Shown piece by piece: positions 43,637 to 53,354 of a stretch of DNA of 64,000 nt (position 1 is its first letter; each line of letters starts with the position of its first letter). Under the pieces are notes generated by a model. That model had not been told where the DNA came from and did not search any database. It worked only from the letters and a program-made list of their open reading frames with translations. The stretch is from SAR86 cluster bacterium (GTDB lineage: Bacteria; Pseudomonadota; Gammaproteobacteria; Magnimaribacterales; AG-339-G14). The stretch covers positions 40,629-104,628 of the forward strand of contig JAOIOC010000003.1 of assembly GCA_028140145.1 (NCBI GenBank). The letters run 5' to 3'. The position numbers and the translations under genes are program-made.

Positions 43637-45160
43637 TTGATATTTTATAGTTTAAAAAAATCCAGACTTTACATTTTTTTGATATTTAGCATTGTTTTGA
43701 CCTCTCAAATCTATGCAAACGAATTTAAAGTTGGGTTTGCAGAGCTTCCAATTACTCCCAATCTGATTGATGAATGGAAAGATATAAATAACGACGCTCA
43801 ATTCGATGCAGATATTGACAAGTGGACTGATGTAAACGGGAATAACCAATTTGATGCAGTCTGGATGGCAGGTTTTCAAAATAAACGAGCTGCTCAAAGA
43901 GTTAAAGACGACCTCATGGCGGTAACTGCGGTGATTGACGATGGTCAGACTCGGATAGGAATTATTAGTGCTGACACTATTGGGCTGATGAGAAAATTTG
44001 TGCTCAGTGTCCGTGAGGATGTTCCTTCAGAGTGGGGTTTAGATTACATCATGGTGCATGCAACTCATAATCATGAGGGCCCAGATACTCAAGGCCTTTG
44101 GGGTCCAAGTTTTTTAAAAAGTGGTGTTGATGATCTTTATATGGAGAAGCTCAAGAAGGATTTCTTAAGCACATTAAAAATGGCTATAGATAACTTGGAG
44201 CCTGCAGAAATGAGTTTGGCTTTAATTCCAACCAATCCTCTCACGCCCATCAAAGATAAAAGAAAACCTATCGTGATAGACGACGACATAAGAGCAATTT
44301 TGTTTAATCGTCCCGATGGCTCAATTATAGGTTCGCTAATTAACTTTGGAATCCACGTCGAACTTACGTGGGATAAAAACCTAGAATTAACTGCTGATGT
44401 TGCAGGCTACTTAAGAAGAGGGATTAGTGAAGGCATTTATTATGATAATCAGCTTGTTAGAGCTGGACTTGGTGGAACCACGTTATGGCTTACAGGAAAC
44501 ATTGGAGGCCTTATGACATCAGGGCCAACCGATCCAATTTATGATCCTGTTTTAAAAAAAATGCTCACCAAACCAAGTCATGCAAAAGCACGTGCTTATG
44601 GATATAGTCTAGCAAGCAGCATCATAGAGGCTTATCATTCAGGTGATTTTGAGCAGTCGTCAAAGCCAGCCATAACCGTCCACACGACAGAAATAGAATT
44701 AGGCATAGAAAATTTCATGCTCTCACTAGGCACTTTGCTTGGCGTGATTGATACCGATCTTAAATTCAGCTTGATGCCGCCATTTATACGTTATCTCAGC
44801 GAAGTAGCATTCATACAATTAGGAGATGCAACTATTACTGGCGTTCCTGGAGAACTCTATCCAGAAATTGCTGTTGGAGGCATAGAAAATCCTATGGGCG
44901 CAGATTACGTGATGGCTCCTCAAGAAGTTCCACATCTAAGAAGTCAATTTCCAGACAAACTTAATTTAATGGTGAATTTAGCAAATGATTCAATTGGTTA
45001 CATCATTCCGAAAAGTGAATGGGATGAAGACGCCCCCTGGATCTACGGAGAGAATGAAGAAACTTATGGCGAGATCGTATCTTTGGGTCCAAATACTGCC
45101 CCTATAATCCATGAAAATATTGTTAAGCTTATTGAAGAATCAAAAAAAAATAATGAATAG
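43637..45160 (+). CDS. Secreted neutral/alkaline ceramidase-like hydrolase
   Basis: Signal-like N-terminus; VGFAELPITP, GIISADTIGL, VHATHNHEGPDTQGLWG typical of the neutral ceramidase N-terminal domain; TTG start. Confidence 0.75.
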   Translation: MIFYSLKKSRLYIFLIFSIVLTSQIYANEFKVGFAELPITPNLIDEWKDINNDAQFDADIDKWTDVNGNNQFDAVWMAGFQNKRAAQRVKDDLMAVTAVIDDGQTRIGIISADTIGLMRKFVLSVREDVPSEWGLDYIMVHATHNHEGPDTQGLWGPSFLKSGVDDLYMEKLKKDFLSTLKMAIDNLEPAEMSLALIPTNPLTPIKDKRKPIVIDDDIRAILFNRPDGSIIGSLINFGIHVELTWDKNLELTADVAGYLRRGISEGIYYDNQLVRAGLGGTTLWLTGNIGGLMTSGPTDPIYDPVLKKMLTKPSHAKARAYGYSLASSIIEAYHSGDFEQSSKPAITVHTTEIELGIENFMLSLGTLLGVIDTDLKFSLMPPFIRYLSEVAFIQLGDATITGVPGELYPEIAVGGIENPMGADYVMAPQEVPHLRSQFPDKLNLMVNLANDSIGYIIPKSEWDEDAPWIYGENEETYGEIVSLGPNTAPIIHENIVKLIEESKKNNE

Positions 45161-45174
45161 AGTAAAATACTTGC

Positions 45175-46398
45175 ATGGGGAAAATTGAAAAAAATAAGCC
45201 TGCTGTATTGAAAGATCCCAATTTACAACTCCCTGAAGTTGATTGGCTTGAAAAGGAATCTAATCCCGACAAATTTTTTAAAGATCTTAGATATGCCTTA
45301 TCTGAATTTGGATTTATGGTGCTTACAAATGCGCCAGGCCTATCCGATGAATTCCAACAACAAGCATTTAAAGAAGTTAGAGGCTTTTTTGATTCACCGG
45401 TAGAGCTTAAAAAAACTTCCTATATTGGAAAAACTCCATATTTTAGAGGATACAGTTTACCGACACCGGCTGATAGTGGTTATGGACAAGTCATCGAAGC
45501 ATTTCAATATGGCTTTGAACAAGAACCTTTATGTAAACACGATGATAAATCTCAGCCCATTCATCGCAGATTATTTCGTGGCCCAAATACTTGGCCAGAT
45601 GAAGAGTCGCTTCCAGGATTTAGACCATTAATTGATGATTTAAATCAGCGTTATCATCGCTTAACCCACTTGTTAGGTGAGGCAATTGTTGAATCATTAG
45701 GAGAAGACGTTGAAGCATTTCGTGAATATTTTGATTTTGACGATCCTGATTTGGCTGCCAGCCTTAATCATAATTTTGGACTAGATGCCTATGCTGAGGA
45801 AGATCAAGATAAAGTTCGTAAGGAATATAAAAAATTTTCAAGCGATAAGGTCGGTGCGCATATTGATGGGCCACCTTTCATTGCTCTGTTAATAAATGAT
45901 AGACCTGGGCTTCAAGTTGTAGCAGCAGAAGGCGAGTGGATTGATGCGCCAGTTACCTGTCGAACAGCGCCGGGAGATTATCATGTTCCCGTAATTCCTG
46001 GAGCAGTCATTGTAAATACTGGTGGAACGCTTATGCATTTAAGTGAGGGACGTTACTCAGCAACCTTGCATCGAGTTAACACTACCTTAATTCCTAAGGG
46101 CGAAACACGAGTCTCAATGCCTTATTTCTTAATACCAAAAATGGAGGGAGACTTAATACCTTTTGGTAAATTCGAAGCTGGCTCGGTTGGCGTTGGAGGT
46201 TATGAATCTGGACGAGATCGAGGCGCTAATGCAAGCGTCAACCGAATGGGAACTTTTCCTCAAGTGACGCGTCGTTGGTGGGCTGAAGAATATTCAGAGC
46301 TTCGCCAACAACAGCGGGATGAAGTTGAAGCCGAAACTAAGGCAGCATATAAGCTCGCCAAAGAAAGGGGCCAACGCTTCACTCAGCAGAAAACATAA
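45175..46398 (+). CDS. Isopenicillin-N-synthase-like Fe(II)/2OG oxygenase
   Basis: HIDGPPFIALLINDRPGLQVVAAEGEWIDAP...AVIVNTGGTLMHLSEGRYSATLHRV. Confidence 0.88.
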   Translation: MGKIEKNKPAVLKDPNLQLPEVDWLEKESNPDKFFKDLRYALSEFGFMVLTNAPGLSDEFQQQAFKEVRGFFDSPVELKKTSYIGKTPYFRGYSLPTPADSGYGQVIEAFQYGFEQEPLCKHDDKSQPIHRRLFRGPNTWPDEESLPGFRPLIDDLNQRYHRLTHLLGEAIVESLGEDVEAFREYFDFDDPDLAASLNHNFGLDAYAEEDQDKVRKEYKKFSSDKVGAHIDGPPFIALLINDRPGLQVVAAEGEWIDAPVTCRTAPGDYHVPVIPGAVIVNTGGTLMHLSEGRYSATLHRVNTTLIPKGETRVSMPYFLIPKMEGDLIPFGKFEAGSVGVGGYESGRDRGANASVNRMGTFPQVTRRWWAEEYSELRQQQRDEVEAETKAAYKLAKERGQRFTQQKT

Positions 46399-46407
46399 AA
46401 AAGTTTT

Positions 46408-46851
46408 ATGGTCTCAGACAAAATAAGGCAGTTCCTAAATTCCTGGAAAAATGGCGTTATAGAAATTGGAAAAGTTTACACTGATGGTGGGGATTATAAA
46501 AAATGCGCAGAAAACTTCCTGAGCGCTCATTATACTTTTGATATCGAAGATGTTTTATTCAAGCCCACTTTTACAAAAGAAGTAATATTCAGAAATAAAA
46601 AAGATGATGCACTGTCCTACTTTGTGAAGGGCAGCATAGAGGAAGATAATGGTTTTGCGCTTAAGCCTTGGGAGAGCATCGATCTTGTTGAGGTAAATTC
46701 TATCGAGGAAGAATCTTTAACAATTGCAATGGGCACTTTTAACTTCAAGCCTGTTAATCAAGATGTAATTACTCTTGTTGCATTTACATTCCTCCTGATC
46801 GAAGATAAAAATTCTTTTAAAATAAAGGTTCATCACTCATCTCCAGTTTAA
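46408..46851 (+). CDS. Hypothetical protein, possibly NTF2/SnoaL-like
   Basis: 147 aa, directly follows the oxygenase by 9 nt. Confidence 0.6.
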   Translation: MVSDKIRQFLNSWKNGVIEIGKVYTDGGDYKKCAENFLSAHYTFDIEDVLFKPTFTKEVIFRNKKDDALSYFVKGSIEEDNGFALKPWESIDLVEVNSIEEESLTIAMGTFNFKPVNQDVITLVAFTFLLIEDKNSFKIKVHHSSPV

Positions 46852-46922
46852 TTTTCTCCCTTTTTCAAATTGTTGTATTTAATAAGGAATGCAAGTAACT
46901 TAATTTAAAAATAGGAGAGAAA

Positions 46923-47444
46923 ATGAGAAGAATAATTACAGGTCATAACAATAACGGAAAATCTATCATATCTATTGATGGGCCGCCGGCAAGAACAATC
47001 GGAGAAGAAGCAGGAGGTCTTTATGAAATCTGGAATACCGATGGAAGTGGATTCGATACAACTTCAAAGAACGACAGAGCTGATATTGATATCGTATTGT
47101 CCCCTGTGCAAAAAGGAACAAAGTTCAGATATTTTCAGATAAATCCTATTCCCGAAGGAGTTCCTCAAGAAGCCATCGAAGCAGCTACTGCAGCGGCTTT
47201 TGAAAAAATGGGTGCTGCTCATCATAGAGTAGACACATCAAGAAATGCTGCTATGCACGAAACACATACCATCGATTACATTATTCTCCTAAAAGGTGAC
47301 GTGACTTTGATCTTAGACGAAGAGGAGGTTCAGCTAAAGCCTCACGATGTTGTTGTGCAGAGAGGAACAAATCATGCTTGGGTAAACAATGGATCAGAAC
47401 CAGCCCTTTTAATAGCTGTGCTTATTGATAGCAGTATCGTTTAA
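46923..47444 (+). CDS. Cupin domain protein
   Basis: METHTIDYIILLKGDVTLILDEEEVQLKPHDVVVQRGTNHAWVNNGSEPA. Confidence 0.85.
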   Translation: MRRIITGHNNNGKSIISIDGPPARTIGEEAGGLYEIWNTDGSGFDTTSKNDRADIDIVLSPVQKGTKFRYFQINPIPEGVPQEAIEAATAAAFEKMGAAHHRVDTSRNAAMHETHTIDYIILLKGDVTLILDEEEVQLKPHDVVVQRGTNHAWVNNGSEPALLIAVLIDSSIV

Positions 47445-47515
47445 TTTATATTTTTGTAAAAAGGCTAACAAACCTAGTTACTTAATGTAGAGTATGAACT
47501 CTTGAGAAGTGAAAA

Positions 47516-47938
47516 ATGATTAAAACTCAATTAACAACGGACAAATTTGCAATGACCATATCATTTGCCTGTGTTGTGCACTGCTTTTTTGTTCCTTCTT
47601 TCATAATCCTATCTTCGGGCGTTCTTCCTTTTGCCTTGGATAATGAAGTAGTTCATAAATTAATAGTTTTAATTGCCGTGCCAGTAAGCATTTTTTCTTT
47701 GTATTTAGGATATAAGAATCACAAAACCTTCTCTTTCATTCCTGTAGGAATCTTTGGGCTTGCGCTTCTCATAACTGCAGTTATTCTTGGTGAAAGCATT
47801 TTGGGGGAATTTGGTGAAAAAGGGTTAACATTATTGGGCTCAATTTTCGTGGCCTTTGCTCATTTCAGAAATCATCAAATTTGTAAGCAGCTAGATTGTG
47901 ATTGCCACGAAAACGACAGGCTTACTTCTGATTCTTAA
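47516..47938 (+). CDS. MerC-domain membrane protein
   Basis: CVVHCFFVPSFI, four TM pattern, C-terminal HFRNHQICKQLDCDCHE. Confidence 0.75.
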   Translation: MIKTQLTTDKFAMTISFACVVHCFFVPSFIILSSGVLPFALDNEVVHKLIVLIAVPVSIFSLYLGYKNHKTFSFIPVGIFGLALLITAVILGESILGEFGEKGLTLLGSIFVAFAHFRNHQICKQLDCDCHENDRLTSDS

Positions 47939-48024
47939 TTCTCGTCAGTTTCAACTTTTCACTCAGTTTAATTTTCACAGACTATAATCAATGAGCAATA
48001 ATGCTTATTGTCTTTACTTTCGAT

Positions 48025-48420
48025 ATGAGCAAGGAAATAAAAGATCAGGTTGAAGAGCTTCTCGATAACTGGATGGAGGCTTTCAATAACAAAGATATGA
48101 AGGGTTGGTCCAATACTCATAATTTTCCTCATGTAAGAATTGCAGGAGGACAAGTTTCGCTATGGGAAACAAAAGATGACTACATAAGTCATTTCAGTGA
48201 ACCTGATATGTTTAAATCCTTAGAAGCAGCTGGGTGGCATCACTCTAAATGGGTTTCTAGAGATTTTGACTTAATCTCCGAAGAAAAAGTACATGTCTCA
48301 GTTGTCTTTCAAAGATACGATAAAGAAAATAAGCCTCATAGCAAATACGAAGCTCTTTATGTTGTCACAAAGATAAATTCAAATTGGGGCGTTCAAGTTA
48401 GGTCTAGCCTTGCACCCTAG
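48025..48420 (+). CDS. NTF2/SnoaL-like protein
   Basis: LDNWMEAFNNKDMKGWSNTHNFPHVRIAGGQVSLWETKDDY; likely start at the internal ATG 48025. Confidence 0.65.
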   Translation: MSKEIKDQVEELLDNWMEAFNNKDMKGWSNTHNFPHVRIAGGQVSLWETKDDYISHFSEPDMFKSLEAAGWHHSKWVSRDFDLISEEKVHVSVVFQRYDKENKPHSKYEALYVVTKINSNWGVQVRSSLAP

Positions 48421-48449
48421 ATTAAAAAATGAAAAAGTAAGAAACACAT

Positions 48450-48842
48450 ATGGTTGATGATATTATCCTGCAAAAAAGAACTTTAAGAGTTTTGATAATT
48501 TCAGCTCTTTTAGTAACCGTCTGTTTAATTTTTTTAAACCCAGATTTAGCCTTTCCTTCCGATTCGTCTCAAATAGACTATTTTGGAGTTTTGGCAGTTT
48601 TATTTTTTCTGGTCTCTTTGGTTCTATTATTTATTTTCCATTTCTGGGGTAAGATTTTCTTCACTCTCTATGTGCTAGAGGGATTAGTAGTAAGATGGTA
48701 TGGACCTGAATATATCGAGCCTGCCGATAGTATTTTTTTATTATTTACCTATCTAGAAGGAATGATTGAAGGTGCAATTCTAGTGCTAATATTTTTAACG
48801 CCAATGAAAAACCTTTTTAAATCAGTCAAAGGATATTTATAA
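48450..48842 (+). CDS. Hypothetical membrane protein
   Basis: 130 aa, several TM segments. Confidence 0.6.
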   Translation: MVDDIILQKRTLRVLIISALLVTVCLIFLNPDLAFPSDSSQIDYFGVLAVLFFLVSLVLLFIFHFWGKIFFTLYVLEGLVVRWYGPEYIEPADSIFLLFTYLEGMIEGAILVLIFLTPMKNLFKSVKGYL

Positions 48843-49355
48843 GTGAATCAAGATTTAATTATTTTAATTGTTCAAATAGTTGCCGCGCTAGGGGTAGTCA
48901 TATCTGTTTTTTACCTTGGTATTCAAATCCATCAACAAAATAAAATTACGAAGGCTCAATTTGGGCATTCCTTAACTCAGCGCATGTATGAAAGATATTT
49001 CAATACATCTAAAGATAAGGAGTTCAGCAACTTTCTCTCAAAAGATTGGGCTGGAGAGGAATTAGACGGTGCAGATAGATGGCGAGTTGCTGTGTTCGTC
49101 AATACCGTCTTGGTGGATATTTTTGATACTTATGAAAAAGTTCAAAATGGATTTGTTGATAAATCTCACTTAGATATGCGAATGCACATGCTTAAGTTGG
49201 GAACCATGAAAGCTCCGCTGGCTAAAAGTACCTGGAAATATTGGAAAGGTACCAGATCGAAAGAATTCATAGATTGGTTTGAAAATGAGATCTACGGAGA
49301 TGAAGGATTCGACGAAGGCTTTGAAAAAGATATTATTCCTAACGTAAGAAGATAG
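48843..49355 (+). CDS. Hypothetical protein with N-terminal TM
   Basis: 170 aa; directly adjacent to preceding ORF; GTG start. Confidence 0.6.
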   Translation: MNQDLIILIVQIVAALGVVISVFYLGIQIHQQNKITKAQFGHSLTQRMYERYFNTSKDKEFSNFLSKDWAGEELDGADRWRVAVFVNTVLVDIFDTYEKVQNGFVDKSHLDMRMHMLKLGTMKAPLAKSTWKYWKGTRSKEFIDWFENEIYGDEGFDEGFEKDIIPNVRR

Positions 49356-49356
49356 T

Positions 49357-50658
49357 TTAGTTACTGACGCAGGATCCAGAGTTATCTTGATAAGCGGCTT
49401 CCAGAAGGGCTTTATGCACATCTGTGTTATCTAAAGTTCCGGTGAAATTTTCGCTCCCAGGGCCCATGGCAAATATTGGGACGGGAACACCGGTATGAGA
49501 ACCTCTGCCAATTCCCGTATTGAAGGAAAATTTCACATCTAGATTTTCATACTTTCTAGGATCGTTAGGTTCTATTAATAGCCCTCCAGTCTCATGATCC
49601 GCCGTAACAATTACCAACGTATCGTCATTTTTTTTAGCGAATTCCAAAGCCCATTTAATTCCTTCTTCTAAATCAAGCATCTCTCTCATTAAATATTCAT
49701 AATCGTTTCCATGACCTGCCCAATCGATCTGCGAAGCTTCAGCCATCACAAAAAAGCCGTTACATCCGTTCTTGATAAAGTTTTTTGATCTATTAATTGT
49801 GAACTCAAGCATCTCTTTTATGGATGGTTCGGTAATATGATTTTCTGGAGTATTGGTATCTCTTAAGTGCTCATCTGCAAAAAGACCAAAGACTTGCTCG
49901 CTTCCATATCGAGCTATATCCTCAAGCTCATCCTTATGTGTTATCAGCTTTGAGTTGGCTTTAACTTTTTCAATCAAATCAATACCATCTTCACGAATGC
50001 CACCATCTTCCTCTGTCATAAAAAACTTCCTTCCTCCCCCAAGGATATTTTTTATGTTGGAATCACTCATTTGGATACTGATCTCATCAGAAAGATATCT
50101 TGAGCTTACGTGTGCAACGAAAGCAGCCGGTGTAGCGTGGGTGACTTCTGAGGTTGAAATTACAGAACTTACAAAGCCAGATTTGTCTAATATTTCAGTT
50201 ATGTTTTCAACTGGATTTCCACTAACATCAACACCTAAAGCCCTATTATTGGTTTTTATTCCTGTACTAAACGCAGTCCCTGAAGAAGCAGAATCAGTAA
50301 CAATTGCATTTGCTGAATGCGTAAGAACTTTTCCAGAATAGGGGAATTCGTCAACAGCTACTCTTGAGTTAGGGCCTCCTTGACTTAATCTCAATGCAGT
50401 AACCTGACTCATGCTCATGCCGTCTCCAATGAAGAGGATAATGTTTTTAGCCTTTTCTTTAACCTTTTTTAATTTCTTCTCAGGAACCTCTAAACCAATA
50501 TCAATTTTTTTTATATAGGCATCTTTGTCATCTAGGGTTCCAGACGGTATAGGAAAATTATTTACTATGTATTCTCTTCCTAAATGCTCCATTATCTTTG
50601 CTCCCGCAAATAACCCAATTGCTAAAGAGATAACTGCAATAATAATTCTTGTCCTCAT
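49357..50658 (-). CDS. Alkaline phosphatase (PhoA family)
   Basis: IILFIGDGMSMSQVTALR, VTDSASSGTAFSTGIKT, VTADHETGGL, GSHTGVPVPIFAMGPG. Confidence 0.92.
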   Translation of the reverse strand: MRTRIIIAVISLAIGLFAGAKIMEHLGREYIVNNFPIPSGTLDDKDAYIKKIDIGLEVPEKKLKKVKEKAKNIILFIGDGMSMSQVTALRLSQGGPNSRVAVDEFPYSGKVLTHSANAIVTDSASSGTAFSTGIKTNNRALGVDVSGNPVENITEILDKSGFVSSVISTSEVTHATPAAFVAHVSSRYLSDEISIQMSDSNIKNILGGGRKFFMTEEDGGIREDGIDLIEKVKANSKLITHKDELEDIARYGSEQVFGLFADEHLRDTNTPENHITEPSIKEMLEFTINRSKNFIKNGCNGFFVMAEASQIDWAGHGNDYEYLMREMLDLEEGIKWALEFAKKNDDTLVIVTADHETGGLLIEPNDPRKYENLDVKFSFNTGIGRGSHTGVPVPIFAMGPGSENFTGTLDNTDVHKALLEAAYQDNSGSCVSN

Positions 50659-51251
50659 AATTTTTCCTCAATAAGCTGAATCCTATCGTTTCCAAAGTAC
50701 ATGTCGGTTTCATCTATGAAAAAAGTAGGCGAACCAAAGCCTCCTCTATCCATCAATTCTTGAGTATTACTAATTAATTTTTCTTTCACTTCTTGTGTGC
50801 CAATGTATTCAAAAAAAGCATCAGGATTTACTTTTAATTTTTCAATGATACTTTGTAAAATACCATCATCGGAGATATCTTTCCCTTCTGTCCAATAAGC
50901 ATAAAAAACTGCATCTAAATAATCTTCAATTTTTCCTTTTTCAAGAAAATAAAAGGCTCCTCTCATAGCTTTAACGCTATTAACTGGGAAAATTTCTGGC
51001 ATTATAATTTTTAAGCCTCTTAACTTGGACCAATCTTCCATGTCTTTTTGTGAGTAGGCCAATTTCTCTTTAATAGGATTCTTTCTGCCCTCGTAGACAC
51101 TAGGATTAATTGTATTAAAGACTCCACCGACCAAAATTGGTTTCCATACAATCTCAAAGCTTTTCTTCTTAGATAAATCTTTGATTCCTTGAAAAGAGAG
51201 GTAAGTCCATGGGCTGCTACAATCAAGGAAATATTCTAACTTTTTATTCAT
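50655..51251 (-). CDS. DsbA-family / 2-hydroxychromene-2-carboxylate isomerase-like protein
   Basis: YFLDCSSPWTYLSFQGI, GVFNTINPS, MDRGGFGSPTFFIDETDMYFGNDRIQLIEE. Confidence 0.85.
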   Translation of the reverse strand: MNKKLEYFLDCSSPWTYLSFQGIKDLSKKKSFEIVWKPILVGGVFNTINPSVYEGRKNPIKEKLAYSQKDMEDWSKLRGLKIIMPEIFPVNSVKAMRGAFYFLEKGKIEDYLDAVFYAYWTEGKDISDDGILQSIIEKLKVNPDAFFEYIGTQEVKEKLISNTQELMDRGGFGSPTFFIDETDMYFGNDRIQLIEEKL

Positions 51252-51315
51252 TCCATTCTTAATGTACCTTAGACAAAGTTAATATTAAACTTAAGAATAC
51301 TTTTTCGGAGCAAAC

Positions 51316-52098
51316 ATGAATTACAAAATCATCTTTATTTTTACAATTTGTTTTTTGACAAGCTTTCTTCATGCAGATGAATTGAAAATGGCAGTTGATA
51401 GCGATGAGAGGCTAGCAAAAAATACTGCAAGAGATGAGTTTAGAAATCCTTATGAAACGTTAAGTTTTTTTCAGTTAGAGCCAAACATGACAATTATTGA
51501 ACTTTCGCCAGGAGGTGGCTGGTACACAGAAATACTAGCAAACTTTGTTCGCGAATCTGGTTCTCTGATTGCTGCACATTGGAGCAGAGATTCAGATAGA
51601 GATTTTTTTAGAAAAATGAGACTGAACTTTGAAAAGAAAATTGAAGAAAATGATCTCTATGAAAAAGTTGAGATAGTGGACTTAAATTCAGAGCTGGCAG
51701 AGCAGAATTCTGTTGATGCCGCTCTTACATTCAGAAATTTGCATAATTGGTTGGGCCCAAATTTGGACGATATTTTTTCAAATACATTTACAGCCTTGAA
51801 GCCTGGGGGATTGTTTGGCGTGGTTGAGCACAGAGCTAAACCAGGTACTTCAATGGAAAATATGAAGAAAAGTGGCTATGTAACTGAGGAACACGCAATA
51901 AAAGTTGCTAAAAAGCACGGATTTGAGCTGGTATCAAAATCTGAAATTAATGCAAATCCTAAAGATTCAGCTAATCATCCCAGGGGAGTTTGGACTTTGC
52001 CCCCAGTTCTTAGGCTTAAGGAAAAGGATAAGGAAAAATATTTAGCAATCGGAGAGAGTGACAGGATGACTTTGTTGTTCAGAAAGCCAAAATCCTAA
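51316..52098 (+). CDS. Exported SAM-dependent methyltransferase-like protein
   Basis: Signal peptide MNYKIIFIFTICFLTSFLHA; IIELSPGGGWYTEILANFV motif I; GGLFGVVEHRA. Confidence 0.8.
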   Translation: MNYKIIFIFTICFLTSFLHADELKMAVDSDERLAKNTARDEFRNPYETLSFFQLEPNMTIIELSPGGGWYTEILANFVRESGSLIAAHWSRDSDRDFFRKMRLNFEKKIEENDLYEKVEIVDLNSELAEQNSVDAALTFRNLHNWLGPNLDDIFSNTFTALKPGGLFGVVEHRAKPGTSMENMKKSGYVTEEHAIKVAKKHGFELVSKSEINANPKDSANHPRGVWTLPPVLRLKEKDKEKYLAIGESDRMTLLFRKPKS

Positions 52099-52138
52099 AT
52101 TTAACCAAGGCTTCCTCGATCAGCTTATAGTTTGCACT

Positions 52139-53224
52139 TCAATTCTTTTTTTGCAATCTTTCTTTCTTTCTAGTTTTGTCGTTGACTTGGCCAACCAATT
52201 GTCCACAAGCCGCCATGATATCCTCGCCCCTGGTTGTTCTGATAGTCGTTATGTAACCTTCTTTTTGAAGTATTTTTTTAAAAGTTTGAATACGCATACT
52301 TGAAGGCCTTTTATAAGATGATCCCGGGAAGGGATTAAATGGAATCAAATTAATCTTACAAGGCAGTATTTTTAACAATTTGCAAAGTTCATATGCATTC
52401 TCTATAGAATCATTCACCTTATCTATTAATATGTATTCAATTGTTGTTTTTCTACTATCGCCGCATTTCTCCACATACCTAATCACGGATTCCAAAAGTT
52501 TCTTTATGGGATATTTTTTATTAATGGGAACCAAATCATTTCTTAACTGATCGTTTGGAGCATGTAATGAAATTGTCAGCGCAGCATCCGTTACTTCAGA
52601 CAACTTATCAATTAAAGGAACTAAGCCCGAAGTGCTAAGGGTAACTTTTCTTTTTGACAGGCCATAGGCTTTATCATCCATCATCATACTCATAGCGCCG
52701 GTTACCGCTTCAAAATTTAACAGAGGTTCTCCCATTCCCATCATTACAACATTAGTCACTTTTTTATTAGCATGATCGCGCGGGACACCAAAAGAATTCT
52801 CGGCAACCCAAAGTTGGCCAATGATCTCAGATAATTCTAAGTTTCTCGAAAAGCCCTGTTTGCCGGTAGCACAAAAACTGCAATCAACCGCACATCCGAC
52901 CTGTGAAGATATACAAAGCGTTGCTCTTTTACCTTCAGGAATAAGCACCATCTCAATAAGATCACCTTCGCCGACACTTAACACCCATTTTCTTGTCCCA
53001 TCTTTGGAATCCTTTTCTAAAACTACCTTTGGCGCTGATATTTCAGCATTTTCGCTGAGTTTCTCTTGAAGTTCTTTGGAAATATTTGTCATAGCATGGA
53101 AATCAGAAATACCTTTTTGATGAATCCATTGATAAACTTGCTTAGAACGAAAGGATTTTTCTCCTAAAGAAAGGAAAAACTTTTCCAGCTCCTTCTGATT
53201 CAACCCTATTAGATTTACTTTCAT
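52139..53224 (-). CDS. rlmN: 23S rRNA/tRNA A2503/A37 methyltransferase RlmN (radical SAM)
   Basis: [36 protein letters not shown]. Confidence 0.97.
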   Translation of the reverse strand: MKVNLIGLNQKELEKFFLSLGEKSFRSKQVYQWIHQKGISDFHAMTNISKELQEKLSENAEISAPKVVLEKDSKDGTRKWVLSVGEGDLIEMVLIPEGKRATLCISSQVGCAVDCSFCATGKQGFSRNLELSEIIGQLWVAENSFGVPRDHANKKVTNVVMMGMGEPLLNFEAVTGAMSMMMDDKAYGLSKRKVTLSTSGLVPLIDKLSEVTDAALTISLHAPNDQLRNDLVPINKKYPIKKLLESVIRYVEKCGDSRKTTIEYILIDKVNDSIENAYELCKLLKILPCKINLIPFNPFPGSSYKRPSSMRIQTFKKILQKEGYITTIRTTRGEDIMAACGQLVGQVNDKTRKKERLQKKN

Positions 53225-53354
53225 TTTTTAATAAGTCCTTTAAATAAAGGGCATTTTATGGGAAAAGGACATGCACCGGATACCTTTCAAATGAAAATGT
53301 AATTGTAAATTTTGCTTAAATTCCTTAACCTATTCATCTTACGGGGGTTCATTT

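Noticed and set aside
49853-50341. 162-aa plus-strand ORF antisense to alkaline phosphatase
   Set aside because: Shadow ORF, low complexity and no coding features.
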